NCBI GenBank assembly: GCA_036768485.1
Contig: JAVLUZ010000163.1
Coordinates: forward strand, 1,010,635-1,074,634
DNA from: Mermis nigrescens
Taxonomy: Eukaryota > Nematoda > Enoplea > Mermithida > Mermithidae
DNA: 64,000 bases
Direction: 5' to 3'
Notes under the pieces: model-generated
What the model was told of the DNA's origin: nothing
Database searches by the model: none
Seen by the model: the letters and a program-made list of their open reading frames with translations, nothing else
Program-made: the position numbers and the translations under genes
Shown here: piece by piece, positions 23,549 through 35,766 of the stretch
Layout of the letters: each line of letters begins with the position of its first letter
Numbering within the stretch: position 1 is the first letter of the stretch

Positions 23549-24199
23549 AATACCTGTCTAGTCATGACCGAAGATGCACAGCATGGCCGAGCTTGGGGAC
23601 CAACCGGCCTGAGAGGGGTCACTTAAAAAGCTTTTTGGACCAGAATAGCCTCAAAACTTTTATAAATACTAAGCTTAAAGACAGAAGATTATGAACACTT
23701 TTCAAAAAAATTTAGATTTGTATCCATTATTGGTTTTTATTTTGTCTCATTTTCCTCAGAAAATTTTTTAATCTTCCATTCTGGCGGCCTACGTGCATTT
23801 CTGGCTACGACGACAACAGACAGGAATGCCGCCAAACGTTTTCCATGCAAAAATAGATGTTCTTCCAGCCGGTGTAAACGGTTAGATACGAAAACTTTAC
23901 ATTAATGCTGTGATGCTTTTAAACAAAGTTTCGTGTTACACTGTGGAAACAAAAAGATGTGTGAGAGACTACAGAAAAATGGCCCATTTGACTTGTGCGC
24001 ATCTGCTTTTCAAGCATAAAGAGGAATGTTATAAAACATTTTTTCTCGCCGCTATAATTCACATGTTGTATTGCAGTGGGGTTTTAAGTAAATTGATTCA
24101 AATAACTTCGACTTCTCTCAGCCCATTACGACGTACATACACTTATATAAAAAGAACAAACTAATATATTCCTTCATTACTTGTGAATATCAATTTCAG

Positions 24200-24295
24200 T
24201 AATATCAACTGGGATTACTGAAGATAGTATGGATCAATATAGGAAAAATCCAATCACGGGAGTCGATGTTTTTCTTGTCTTGCTCAACGAAGATG
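24200..24295 (+). CDS. vWA-like membrane protein paralog 2, exon 2
   Basis: A 96-base exon between a caatttcag acceptor and a GAAGATG|GTATGA donor, phase 1 at both ends. It encodes ISITGITEDSMDQYRKNPIT and then GVDVFLVLLNED after the split first codon; a strong beta strand precedes the conserved LLNED. Same length, phases and strand as exon 2 of paralogs 1 and 3. It joins in frame to exon 1 (A|TA) and exon 3 (GATG|AC). Confidence 0.8.
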
Positions 24296-24762
24296 GTATG
24301 AACGTTGCTTTATTCTTATATTTATTCAAATATGGAATATGCTTTCGTTTGCTGAACAGCGCTAAGTATTTTCGGTTACAGATTTGAAAAAAGACTTCGT
24401 GCAATTTCGGTGTTGACCATACATAGATTCATAGTATGACCGATCTGGGGGTCATTGATCTGAGAGGACAAAATTGAGCTTTTTTTAGTCTTCTTCAGTT
24501 TTTCGTATCTAATTGAGTTTTTTTGAGTCTTTTTTTGAGCTTTCCTTAAGAATTTAGCTCTTTTTAAATAATAAACTTCGAAAACTGCAATACGGAATTC
24601 TTCGATTATTTATTTCTGTTGTATATATCTATTATGTATGTATAAAAAAATCACGAAATTTATATAGCTTGTATGATAACACATACAAGTATTGTAAATT
24701 TTTTCGGGCACTTGTTCTGTAGACCACCTAAATTGTTTGACCAATCGATTTCTTGAGTCAAG

Positions 24763-24851
24763 AACAGCTCTCTGATTCACCCCAGAGATTTTAATTTTTT
24801 AGACTAAATAAATTTCCCAGGCCGGTTTCTGGGGTGAATCAGAGAGCTGTT
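24763..24851. repeat. Perfect 24-bp inverted repeat (hairpin)
   Basis: The arms 24763-24786 and 24828-24851 are exact reverse complements (core CAGCTCTCTGATTCACCCCA), with a 41-base AT-rich spacer. It sits in intron 2 of paralog 2 at the junction of diverged FB1 arms. Confidence 0.85.
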
Positions 24852-25484
24852 TTGAGCTAAAGTGGCCTCAATAGATCAGGTATAAATGCTGAAATAGCGT
24901 GAACATTATCTTAATTCGCAGTTAATGATCAATTTCAAGCAATTTTGCAGAAAAATTGGGATTTCCGTCAATTTTCGGCCTTTATTTTGCCATCCCTATA
25001 CCATTTTTCTGTTTTGGGGTACGCGTCTAGAGAATTGATCGTTTTAATCTCGTCTATCGTACAGATTATGCTTTGCCATTATTTATTCCTACTTGTAATG
25101 TTGCTCATTGCGTAAACATTCACGTGAATGCGTGTAGCAGGGAGATTGAGGATCCCTGAACCACAGTCGATCATCCCCCAAAGTCAGAAAATCTCCCTCC
25201 CTATTTTCGACGAAAAATTCTGTTTTCGACCATTTGTAGGTGCTTTTCGTGCCATTTTTGGCCGAAAATTGGAGGTCATTTACGCCCCCTCCGATAGCCG
25301 GGTAACCCCCAAAACTTGATATACTCCCAGAATTGAAATTTTGGCATGTTATTTTGCGATTTTCTGAACTTTTGTTCCGTTTGAACCCTCCGAATTTGAT
25401 CGCTATGCATGCATTCCGGGAGCCCCTCGCCCTGAATTTCAAGCTATTGCATGTTCGCATGCATCTTAATTGCTTGAACTTTAG

Positions 25485-25833
25485 ACACATTAGTGCCGGA
25501 TTTTGATGCGCGGGAAGTGACCCAAACATTCTGGAAACTCAATCGACCCTATTCGCTTTCGAGTGATTTGTTTGAAATAATGGAGACTATTTGCAGAAAG
25601 ACACACATGTATTGTCAGGTTAATATTGAGTCCTTCGGTTGCCGTAAGATTCCATATAAAGACGGATGCTTTATCGAAACTGTTCACAGAATTAGTAAAC
25701 CCGGACGTATATGTACTTTGAAGAAAACATCCTCACATTTTTTGGCGTGCCTGTGCCCCCTCATCAGCTGATAGTGACGGATATTACTTCAGTATCTGAT
25801 GCTGCGGGCTATAATCGTACGCGTGATGAACAG
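25485..25833 (+). CDS. vWA-like membrane protein paralog 2, exon 3 (frame broken)
   Basis: Acceptor gaactttag at 25484, donor GATGAACAG|GTACGT after 25833. It encodes DTLVPDFDAREVTQTFWKLN then RPYSLSSDLFEIMETIC, with cysteines aligned to those of paralog 1 exon 3 (MYCQ, GCRK, GC, ACLCP). Just after the CLCP cysteines, in the run of C at about 25757-25761, the frame goes to an early stop. The downstream part (TDITSVSDAAGYNRTRDEQ) is open one frame over and ends at the conserved phase-0 donor. The exon is 349 bases where 350 would preserve frame. A 1-base homopolymer sequencing error is likely; a true inactivating deletion is the alternative. Confidence 0.72.
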
Positions 25834-27971
25834 GTACGTCAGGAGCGGAGTATCGTGATAACAGTTGACCCAAGCATGCGTGTACAGGCTTGAAATATCG
25901 AGCGGGGGTTCCCGGCCATTTGGGGGTGGGTAAATGACCTCCAATTTTGGGCCAAAAACGATCAAAAACACCTAAAAGCGGCCAAAAAATTAAATCTTTT
26001 TCAGAAATCGGGAGGGGGTAAGAAATTTTCTGACTCTGGGGATGGGGGACGACCAACTTTGGGTAAGGGATCCCTTCATCCCCCTGTTACATGTCTGGAC
26101 CCCAGTGAATCGAAATTTTGGTGTGAAATAATAAAACTCGGAACATAGTAGAATTTTAAAAAAATTTAAAAATTATGTTTCAAGCGTATAGTGGAGAAAT
26201 CGAAAAGTCAGTGGCAAAACATTAATCGAATTTTGAGCAAACTGATTAACCATATGTCAGTTGCAAGATTTTTCGACCTTTCTAGCACTGCTCCTTCTTT
26301 ATAAGATAGACGAGTCTAAAAATTATTTCTATCAAAGAAATTTCACGATAAGTGGTCAAATAATTTTATATTTGGCGCGAGGGCAGTGAAATAGTGATGT
26401 TTGCAGGATAGAAATTGTTACAAACACTTAAAGCATCTATACTTCCATAAATTTTGTGATATGCGTTTTGTCCACGGTAGGGGGTCATCCTAAGAGCTAG
26501 ATAACTCTAAAATCCTCCCTCAAGGAACTTATTATTTAAATGTTTTAGACATATTGATAATTAACTTAAATTTTCCTTTGATTATCGTTTTGCATTAAAC
26601 ATATTATAGCTAAAACAGACAATTCGAATCATGACATAAAGAGAATAACCAATTTTACTAACTGTTAGTGAGGCCTAAAGAACTGGTACCTAAGCATAAA
26701 TGCTAAAATGGTTAAAATGTATAATCCACAAGTAGTGGCGGATCTAAGATTTTCCTAAGGGGGGGGGCGGTACCCCTATGGGGGGGCGGAACCCTGACTT
26801 GGGCGGAAAAATTAGCCGTTTTAACACCAAAATCGCTAAAAATCGCTCAAAAATGTTTAATTTTGCGCACTAATTTGGGTCAATGGGGGGCGGCCGCCCC
26901 CTCCCCCGCCCCCCCCCTAAATCCGCCCCTGTCTACAAGTTCTAATCATTTTCAAGCGCTTTGCAAAAAAGTTTTGGTTTTTCATTAGTGCTCGGTCTTT
27001 TGCCTTATTTTCTTATGGGATCTATCATTTTTACATTCGGAAGAGATCTGGGCATCTGAACTTTACTACGTACACGTTTCATTGTACTCATACAACTAGC
27101 ACGCACATTAACATTCCACAAAAACAGTCTAAGTTAGCGATTGAATCCTTTTATTACACTTAGTTAGGTTGTATATGTACGAATTTAGACTTGAGTTCTT
27201 TTTATTGCATTAATTCTCATATATTTTGCACAAAATTTTATTTTACTCTTTTTGGAAAATTCGATCGAGTGACTACTGTTTCTGCCTAATTGTCACATTC
27301 CGTCATAACTTTTTGCAGAATATGATAAAGTCGCATAATCTCATCGAGGAGCTCTGTATTACTTAGGTACCTACGTTTTACTCTAATCCATTTATTACCA
27401 TAGGAGGTGAAATAGTTTTTTACCCCTACCTCAGAGATTTAGACTCGATTCACTGTCAGACATTTTGAACTGTCAAACATCTGCATGATTTTTCGGAGCG
27501 AAAGTAGTAAAGATGTTAAAAATATTTCGGCGCGTTGCGCCGACTAGTACATTTCTGTTATGTTTGCCCAAAAAATGCCTCTAATGAAGTTAAAATGAGC
27601 TGAAAAGTAAGAGTTCTCAATGTGTTTTCATATTTTTTGCCGATGAGTCAGAATTGGATAAAAAGTACTAAAAAATGTGGTCTTTCCCAGTAAAACATTT
27701 CGTATATGATGTTTAAATCATTCCTCACATTTGACCTGCAAGATAGGCTCGATCCCTTAATTTACTGGCCCCCGGATTTTGGGATTTTGCCAACCCTCCT
27801 GAATCTAGGCCTTTTGAAACTATGCTCTGATCGTATGTATTATGAAAATCAGCGGTAATTGGACGTGCATTCTTTGTATTGTTTTGATAAAATGCTAAAG
27901 TTGCATTACTTGGTTTTCAACAAAATTAATTGCCAATTAGACTAAATATCAGTAACTAGCTACGTTTTAAG
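25834..27971 (+). other. Paralog 2 intron 3
   Basis: About 2.1 kb with GTACGT donor and ttttaag acceptor. It contains element T at 26733-26932 inserted into a diverged FB1-type arm, and a GGCGCGTTGCGCC palindrome near 27530. Otherwise it is anonymous AT-rich sequence. Confidence 0.6.
26733..26932. mobile_element. Element T, short copy
   Basis: Starts GGCGGATCTAAGATTTTCC followed by a G9 tract. It ends with a C9 tract and TAAATCCGCCCCTG, and the interior holds repeated AAAATCGCT units. The flanks both contain ACAAGT (26728 region and about 26935), consistent with a short target duplication in an FB1-type arm. Related to 13609-14100. Confidence 0.6.
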
Positions 27972-28115
27972 GAAATGAGGATTGACTATGTGATCTTTGT
28001 GCCCGTGGCCATTGTGGTGCTGTTGATTTTTGTTCTCATAATTGCGCTGCTAATAATACGCAGACGCCGAAAACTTTCAGTTGATAAGTCGGTACCCATT
28101 GCTGGAGCTAAAAAG
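27972..28115 (+). CDS. vWA-like membrane protein paralog 2, exon 4 (transmembrane)
   Basis: A 48-codon exon, phase 0 at both ends (ttttaag|GAAATG, GCTAAAAAG|GTATTA). It encodes a short juxtamembrane stretch (EMRIDY), one long hydrophobic helix (VIFVPVAIVVLLIFVLIIAL) and a basic stop-transfer run (IIRRRRK), then SVDKSVPIAGAKK. It aligns over its full length with paralog 1 exon 4 (IVPVAILVLL; KSTPIAEAEK). The topology would place exons 1-3 outside the cell and exon 5 inside. Confidence 0.8.
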
Positions 28116-28937
28116 GTATTACGGAGTCTTAAGTCTTGAGAATGCTAATACTATCGAGACAGTCAATAAAAAGATTTGACTGCATTGAAAATTCTTACGC
28201 ATAATTATTAAGAATTGATACTCATGAATGATGTCTTATTTGTTTAAATCACAAAATTTTAATAGTGCGTTGCCATTAGTGATATTTGGGATGAGGGGTT
28301 TTGATCGTACCTATCTAGCAAGTGACGGCTTCAGTATTAATTCAAAAATTCGCTTAATCGTCACAAACATTCGTTATGCAATATAACTTGCATGCCACTA
28401 TGACCATAGATGCACAGCAGGACCGATCTGTCGATCAATCGGTCTGGGGATAGTTAGAGAGATTTTTTAGGCCAAATAACTTCAAAAACTGATATAAATG
28501 CTAAAACCGCCTTAAAACAACGCGTTCCACACTTTTTGGTGAATGTCAAGCATTTATAGAGGAAATTTTCGATTTTCATCCATTTTTGGTCTCTACTTTG
28601 TCCCATTCTCCGCGGAAAATTTCCCATTCTTTATTCAGCGCGTGCGATCAGGAAACTAGTAAATAAATAGTCTTTCTGCTCCTAGAGGTAGTCAGGTTTG
28701 ATCAAATTTAATAAAATAAAATTTATCTTAAAATTAAATGTTTAATTCAATTTAATTATACGTGAGCGTGTAGAGTGGTTTTCGGCACCCAAAAATGATA
28801 AATCCCCGAACTGAATTTTTGACTGTTTTTTGGGATTTTTGCAGGTTTTACATCGCTCAGCAGACCCCCAGACTTTGGTCGCTGTCGATGTAAGGTGACT
28901 TTGGATACCTATGTACTCAGAAAAATTAATTTTTCAG

Positions 28938-29180
28938 AGTGCCCTTAAGGCTCCGGTTGACAAAAGAGTGAGAAATTTAAAATCGTCGGTGAAAGCAAAG
29001 GATATATATATCAAAGCCCCGACGATAAGTGACACAACTTCGTCCACCAGCGATATTCGTTCGCCCCCAGAGAACGAAACTAATGTTTCCGTTACCGTTT
29101 TTCCATCGCCGGTCAAGAAATCAACTGATTTTCAGAAAAAGGCTGCAAAATCGAAGCAGCACCACCTCATGTTTGAATGA
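28938..29180 (+). CDS. vWA-like membrane protein paralog 2, exon 5 (cytoplasmic tail)
   Basis: Terminal coding exon after a ttttcag acceptor (28937), phase 0, stop TGA at 29178-29180. It encodes 80 residues rich in Lys, Ser, Thr and Pro (SALKAPVDKRVRNLKSSVKA; then TSSTSDIRSPPENE; PSPVKKS), a disordered basic tail with several S-P/T-P sites. No known domain is seen. Paralog 1 seems to lack it because its fourth exon runs to a stop. Confidence 0.7.
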   Translation, partial: SALKAPVDKRVRNLKSSVKAKDIYIKAPTISDTTSSTSDIRSPPENETNVSVTVFPSPVKKSTDFQKKAAKSKQHHLMFE

Positions 29181-30055
29181 TGGCTCGTGAAAAGTGCAAA
29201 CATGCGTAGAATGTTGTAATCACACGTATTGATATAATTTATATATACGCATCTGTTTACATTCATCCGTGCAAGCGAGCGCATATGCTCGTGATGTTAT
29301 TAGTTAAATTATGCTTACTTCGTGCTTTTATATCCCGTACTAATTTTCGCTTATTTTCCTCGACGTAGAGTAGTTTTGCTAAAAGGATAAAAAATGACTG
29401 AACGCGATTTGGTTATTCTTCGGTACAATCGCACTTGAAAATTTTGTTGAGTAGGTCCTAAAACGCCTCGAATGACTTTATTTGATGAACTTTCCATATT
29501 TTTATGAAATAATGTAGATTTCGAATGCTGGAAATAAAGACACATAGTTAGGTACGGCAAAATATTTTACACTTATCGGGCTTCTCGTTGAATATTTAAA
29601 TGGATGGACAGTCGAAAAATGTTTGTTGTACTATGCGCAAACTTACAAAATAAGAATGGACTTTATGGAGACTACAGATTCAGTGGGGAGTACACATTCT
29701 TCGGGGAGGAGGCTTCGTTGAACTAGACTCCCCATGAAAAGCTATTGACTGACTCCCCGCAAATGGCTGCTGCTTACCCCCAGAACTGTCGATTTTCATC
29801 GCGCAATATATTTATTCGAATTCAATTTACTCGAGCATTCGTGCTAAACGTTTCAAATCCGCTGTGCATAATATTCCTTGAAATAAACCATACTTATAGT
29901 CTGTTTCAAAATTCTTTGGACTTCTTGACAATAGGGTGATTCGAATACATTTACAATTCAGCCAGTCGGCAAAGAGCAGTTTCTTAAGACTCTGAGAGGT
30001 TCGACCTACTTTGCAACACGTCTAGAATTAATCATATGTACGTCGAAATAATATA
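29181..30055. other. Downstream of paralog 2, no gene seen
   Basis: This holds the presumed 3' untranslated region of paralog 2 and anonymous DNA. One end of MITE V (TAGTCTGTTTCAAAATTC) appears near 29897 without a visible partner. I recognise nothing else. Confidence 0.4.
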
Positions 30056-30059
30056 TTTT

Positions 30060-30650
30060 GGGTAATTTTTTGCTGAACATCATGGTACTATTCGTTTTAA
30101 TCAAAAATTAAAATTCGCTCGCTACAGTAGGCTAAAGTTCCAAATTTTGTCACTTTTTTACATTTTGGACTACCTTTACTAAAATCCGATTTTCTCAGCT
30201 TGCACAAAAAATTAGCAAATAGATTAAGCACTAATCGATAGAAAAAGGCTTGCGGCATTTAACAAGTATGACTACGTTTCAAACAATTCATTTTACACTG
30301 TACACAATTGTTTAAAGTAGCGTATTTCTCGTAAAAAATTTAAAAATTTTGCATTAAGTTTTGCCTCCTGGGGCCAGATTGTAGAAGCTACAAAATTTTT
30401 TTCTATTTTTCCATTGGCTCTTTCAATAGTCTCATTTATGTGAAACTTTCATCGAAATAAATATGCCAGAAACTGACCAAACTGGCCAACATGTGAGCCC
30501 GCATATAGCGATTTAACACGAAAATTGCGCTTATTTTGCATATACATGGGATTTCTGTTCTCCGTATTTCAAGAACAATCTTCAAAAAAGTAAGCAAAAG
30601 TTCAGCGAGAATAAAGTGTACCAATTAAACATGAAATCTATGTATCTTCG
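30060..30650 (-). repeat. Interspersed repeat R (inverted relative to 40800-41395)
   Basis: About 590 bases matching 40800-41395 in opposite orientation. Landmarks are the tracts ACATCATGGTACTATT, TTTTGGACTACCTTTAC, AGCGTATTTCTCGTAAAAAA and GCTGAACTTTTGC / GCTGAACACTTGCC. Both copies keep a roughly 60-codon frame with similar peptides (FILAELLLTFLKI versus FILAEHLPTFLEI, then FVLNR and LVSFW). This may be a fragment of a transposon protein, which I cannot assign. Confidence 0.6.
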
Positions 30651-30824
30651 CGTCAAGGCCGACGTTACAACGTTGTATAATGCAAATTATTTTTCTTGCG
30701 AAATGACAAGATAGATAGTTCATAATGATGGTTGATTAAATTGATAAAAGCTTTTCATAAACACTTTATTGCTATGTCTATACTAAAACAATGATTGAAT
30801 AACACTGATAATAGTAATAATAAT

Positions 30825-32035
30825 AATAGGTAGCGCGATAGCGCTACCTATAATATACTTGGCCATCCTTTTTCTTATATGTTTATCACAGCGAGTGTGA
30901 AATTGATGTCCCCCTCACAGCAACAACGGCACACACCTGAGAGGTGCGGTTTTTTTGATCGATGGATAATTGAAAAATTCGATGCCCGTCTTTTTTTGTT
31001 TACACTCAATACCGAGTTAGCAATGAGTGTGTAAAGTGTAAATCGAAAAATCAAATAATTTGCAGAGGGCCAATTTCCTTTTTTAAATGTTGCCCACGAG
31101 TTATAGATTACGAATCTGAAGGTAAAATTTCTTTACACTTAATAGTTGTCGCACAAAAATGTAAAGTATATGGGTTTTTTACTCTTTGTGTGTTTTCAGC
31201 ATATATAACTCAATTTTGGTTTCTGTGCAGTCCAATTAGTTTTATGGTGTAGAGGGCTACAATATCTCAAGGAGCTTTTTTCTCTTTCAGCTCAATACTT
31301 CTTGATCTGTGATCGTTTTAGTGTGAAGGCTTCCAGACGAAAAACAAAATTTATTCAGCTACTCCGCTAAGTTAGCGGAACATGCTAATTATGCTTAAAA
31401 ATGTGCCCTGACGTTAGCTTAACAGATCCTAGTTTTTTTGTTTCTATACACCCAATATTGCGTTATTAGCACAAGTGTAAACTTTACACCAAAAATTCAA
31501 ATGATCGGCGGAGGGCCAATTTTTTCTGAAAATGTTTTTCCTGATTAGAAGGTTACAATCTGGTCTTAAAATTTCTTTACTCTTGGTTTCAAAGGTAGAC
31601 AGTTATAGAATCTAGGGGGGGGGCGTTTTTTCGAAATAGTAATATTTTCAAATTTAGAGGCGGTTTATTGTAAAGAGTCTGAGACAAAAAATATTTTTTC
31701 CGCCATATTCTCCACTTAGTAAACAGAACGGGGTAATTATCTTTAGAATGTGCCTCGTCCGAAGCGCTACAAGTCAAAATTTATTTTGTATCTTTACAAT
31801 CAATATTGCGTAATTAGTGCAGGTGTAAACTTTACACTGAAATATTTTTTTCCGCCCAGAGCGTCGTGGATGATGAATTTTAAAAAAGTTCTCCGTAATG
31901 TCAGAATAACGAATCTGACCTTTAAACTTTTCTATAGCCAGTGTTTGTTGAGGTATGAAGAGGTGATTTTTGAATTATACATATATTTTATAATGCCGAT
32001 AGATAACTCTGTATTGCATATTGTTTAATCAGATT
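30825..32035 (+). repeat. Repeat P copy 1 (palindromic end, GTGTAAAGT arrays)
   Basis: Begins after a TAA microsatellite with the palindrome GGTAGCGCGATAGCGCTACC, then TATAATATACTTGG and a conserved CCCCTCACAGCAACAACGGC / GAGAGGTGCGG block. Diverged sub-units of about 200-300 bases follow, each with a TTTACACTCAAT or GTGTAAACTTTACAC-type motif. Other copies begin at about 33640 and 43112 (+) and end at about 49085 and 60245 (-). The right boundary is uncertain. Confidence 0.6.
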
Positions 32036-32744
32036 TTTCTTATTTCAGAGGTTTTTGACTCGTCTTTGATAAATAATTATTTTTCTTAACATAAAAGCAC
32101 TATTCTCAAACTTCAGTAGGATGATGAATATTTTTCAAAATAGTATAATCAAGCTAAAATCTTCGCTGCGAGACTCGGTTAACCTTCATTGTGTTGATAG
32201 ACAGGCACCTTATCATATGTTCCTATACGTCGCCATGTTAAAAAACCTGCAGCGTTATAAGTATAGGATAGCGAAATCATGAGTGACTGAGTATCAAAAT
32301 CCGCCGATATGTTGAGTTCCAGAGCCGGTCGCAGGTTTTTTTTGGGGCTAACCGGTGTATAGTTTATTCACAATTTATCGACCGTTTTTGTGTGTATAAA
32401 CCACCTAGGGGCATGAAATAACGTCGTTTTTGTGCATTTCTGATCATACCGCATCTTTTTCAGCCAAAACATAACTTTTTCAAACGTTTTTCTCAGAAAT
32501 ATTTGTGGGTTTCTAATCTTTTAAAATTGTAGACAAGTTTGTGCAGAAAAATCATTAAATTTCTTTGACTTTAACAAAAATCTGGCGCGAAGCCCCGGAA
32601 AATTTGTCGGATAGACGTCCAGAAGCATGATTTACTGCTTGATTTCCTGTATTTAGAGCATTTGATGCAAAAATCGAAATTTTTAATTGAAAATAGAAGA
32701 AAACTAAGCGAAAATAGCCGTTTCTGCTGTTAAAATTGTTTTGA
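32036..32744. other. No gene seen
   Basis: AT-rich sequence between repeat P and repeat Y, with a GGCGCGAAGCCCCGG hairpin near 32585. I recognise no coding region. Confidence 0.4.
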
Positions 32745-33190
32745 AACCTACATGTACAGAGAATGGCTTCCAGGCAGTGTTTTTTTGTACAAGGTCCGTT
32801 TGTACATGTACAAAAACGGTCCCCAAAAGTCTACATTTTGTACACACAAATTTTGGGTACAATAATATGTTACAGTAGCGATTTTAGTGTGGTAAAGACA
32901 GAGTTGTTCGACTTCTGGGTTTATGAGGGCAAAAATCATTGAGAATTGTCTTGAAACGACGCGGGGCGCCGAAAAATTTGACATGTTTCCTTTTGAAATG
33001 CGATTTCTGCTATTATAAAGGTATAACGGACACACAATTACTCATTTCGGCGCGATGCGCCGAAAATTTTTGCAAATTTTAGACCTTTTTAGCAATTTTT
33101 ATCGTCCCGAAAATCGTTGTAAATGTACAAAGACGGTCCCGAAAAGTCTTTGTACATCGGGAAAAATCTTTGCCGAATAAAAAAAACCGT
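32745..33190. repeat. Interspersed repeat Y copy
   Basis: Closely matches 1560-1970: TACATTTTGTACACACAAAT, TAGCGATTTTAGTGTGGTAA, a GACGCGGGGCGCC palindrome, GGCGCGATGCGCC, TTAGACCTTTTTAGC and AAAGACGGTCCCGAAAAGTC. Non-coding. Confidence 0.7.
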
Positions 33191-33639
33191 ACTTCCAGGT
33201 CGCCAAGAAAGTAAATAAATGTCATTAATAATTATCATCGACGCGTAGCGCTGGAAAAATTTGAGAAATTATGGTCACTGACGGCCAAAAATCATTGCAA
33301 ATTGCATATCCATTCTTTTTTCGCGCCAAATATTAACTTTCCAATATGATGAGGTTGGGACCGGTCCTCTATCTTTTCCTTTGGTCACCTCTTTGGTATT
33401 TAAAATTTTTTTCAGTTTTTTGTGGGGGGGCTATAGCCCCCTAGCCCCCCTGGCACCAGCTATGAGTTCGTGCAAGTGACTGACGTATCCGTTCTCTCAT
33501 TTTTTAATTCTTTTGGCAAAACCATGCACTTCATTTGACTTATTCATCTATTTAGATTAAGTAATCCGCTGGCTTCTTCATTTATCATTTCGTAAAACTC
33601 CAAACTTATGTTTACTATTTTATTTTAGAATCAGTATTT

Positions 33640-35170
33640 GATCATAGGTAGCGCGTTAGCGCGTACCTGTAATATACTTGAGTACCCCCAACACCTGTGC
33701 ACCCCCTACAGCTATAACGGGACACAGCTGGGAGGTATGTTTTTTAAAAGAAAGATAATGAAAAAATTTGCTGCCTGCCTTTTTTTTGTTTTTCTTTACA
33801 CTTAAAACTGACTGTGCAAAGAAGGTGTAAAGTTTTGGCGTAACGTTATAACACAGCGAATTTCGGGGGTTTTTTACCGGGCTTGTGGACAACTCAGTAC
33901 TGAATCTTCAAACAATTTAATGGCATAGATTTGTAGAGAAAGAAATTCTGCAGATGGAACTTTTTGTTTTTTGAATTCTGCCTTAGTTCTCGAATGGGAG
34001 TGTAAAGAGTGCGAAAATCGGGGGGGGGGGTGAAAATACACATTTTGGTCGAGTTTCCGACTTGTTTATGTCTGCCAACAACTCCATTATGAGTTTTAAG
34101 AAATTTTTCTGACTGAAATGTACTACGGATCAAGGGCTATCTTATGCTTACCAGCAAACTTTTTTACAATCAGTACGCAGTTAGTACTAGGGTTTAAACT
34201 TTGCACTCTAGTTGATGAGTAAAAAAACAGATTTTGTCCAAGATTTCTCTGCCAAGTTTTTCACTTATGGGTTTGGATGAATTGAAAAGAATAGAAATAA
34301 AGTAACTTTCAAGATCTACACGTCGAAGCAAGTCGCGTTCAAAAAAACGTAATATTGAGTTGTTTATGGGGGTGTAAAGTTCTAAATCTGAGGTGTAAAA
34401 TGGGCGAAAAAACAGGTTTTTTTCGTATTTTGATTGGTAAATCATATCAAATATTTTGTGGAACATAAGTTTGTTACATACAAACGTACTACAACAAAAG
34501 GGCTACAAACTGGCCCAAATCGAATTTATTTACACTCAATGAGGCGTTAGGTTCAGATTTTTAAAGCTTACAATGTGGTGGACAGTAGAAAATATGTACG
34601 TGTTTGTCCAGTTTTTTGTTGATCACTTTCTCTCTTCAGAAGTCGGGCGAGGTCGAATAGGATAAAGATAAATTACTTTCTAAGGGGTACGCGTCACAGC
34701 GAATTGCGTTCGTTTACATCAATATTCAGCTTTTTCGGGTGGTGTAAAGTCCTAAAAATGGAGGATTTAAACGTGTTTCTGTCTTGTCTTTTCTGCCAAG
34801 TTCTGGATTACGAGTCTGGACATAATCTCAAGTCTAAGAATGAACTAGAAACCAAATGTGATACGCCAGTTTGCTTGCGCTCAACAGTGGTGTAAAGTGG
34901 TTTACATCTGATATTTGTGCGTCCTCGGGCCATTGTGGAGACTCAATTTTTTCATAAATGTTGATCGTAATATCAGAGTAATATCAGAATTACGAATCCG
35001 ACTGAAATTTTCCTTGCACTTTGTGGTTGTACACTGCATATTAACTTTAGTTCTAGAGCCATGCGGAAGCTTAATTTTTTTCCAAAATGTTCTACCTAAA
35101 ATCCGAATCGGGAACCTGACTGTTGGTTTTCTCAACACCTAGTAGTTGTGTAAAGTTTGCACTATTCATT
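33640..35170 (+). repeat. Repeat P copy 2
   Basis: Begins with the palindrome GGTAGCGCGTTAGCGCGTACC and TGTAATATACTTGAGTACCC, then ACCCCCTACAGCTATAACGG. Sub-units with GTGTAAAGT or its complement recur roughly every 200 bases (near 33824, 33990, 34190, 34374, 34745, 34890, 35150). The copies at 46700-49085 and 58870-60245 are the same sequence in reverse orientation. Confidence 0.65.
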
Positions 35171-35766
35171 TGTTGTTAATATGTAGTTTATACTACAAAT
35201 TTAATTTACTTCCAAATCTGAGCGTTAGTGTTCCTTACATTTGATATTTGCGTAAAGTTTATGCTGAAAAATTTTGATCTGTTTAGATAATGTAAGGCTG
35301 TCTTGTTTAGAAAGGATAATGCTGATGTTAAGAACAATATTGTTTTCCGCGTTCTTGGACTGCTGTCATTATTCTGGCAGTTACTGTGTGTATTTACTGA
35401 CTAATGTACTCAAATCATGCTAATTCAAAGTAGGGTACTAGCAGAGAAAAATGCTTTGATGGAACAAAAAAGATGAACATACTTGGAATTTATGGATTAT
35501 TTAGGATGTAAAAGGAGGGGACTAGGATAAAGCTCTGCTATAAATCACACTTTCTCTGAGCAACGCAAAAAATCGAAGTATATTCTGCGGCCTCTAAAAA
35601 AGTGTCTTGTTAAATAATTTTCAAAGTTTCAGATAAGAGTTTATAAACGAAATCTATTTTTAATTTTTTTAAATTGCTGGCAAGTAGCAACGCTGACTAG
35701 CTTCGTATCCTGATTGATAGAAAACTAAGTGGTATTGTATTTAAAGTTGTTTTATTTTGTTATGAC

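Larger units (their letters stand above)
18701..24199 (+). other. Paralog 2 intron 1
   Basis: A 5.5-kb intron packed with mobile DNA: the hAT-type MITE at 19740-19953, the subrepeat element at 20014-20925, MITE U at 21435-21615, FB1 arms, a repeat Q copy at about 22475-22730 and the 818-bp fold-back at 22731-23548. The stretches 18710-19730 and 20930-21430 show no gene or element I recognise. A frame at 20157-20453 lies wholly inside the subrepeat element and has no relative here. Confidence 0.55.

Noticed and set aside
25089..25529. 146-codon minus-strand frame
   Set aside because: Runs antisense across intron sequence and the start of a well-supported plus-strand exon; composition is repeat-like.
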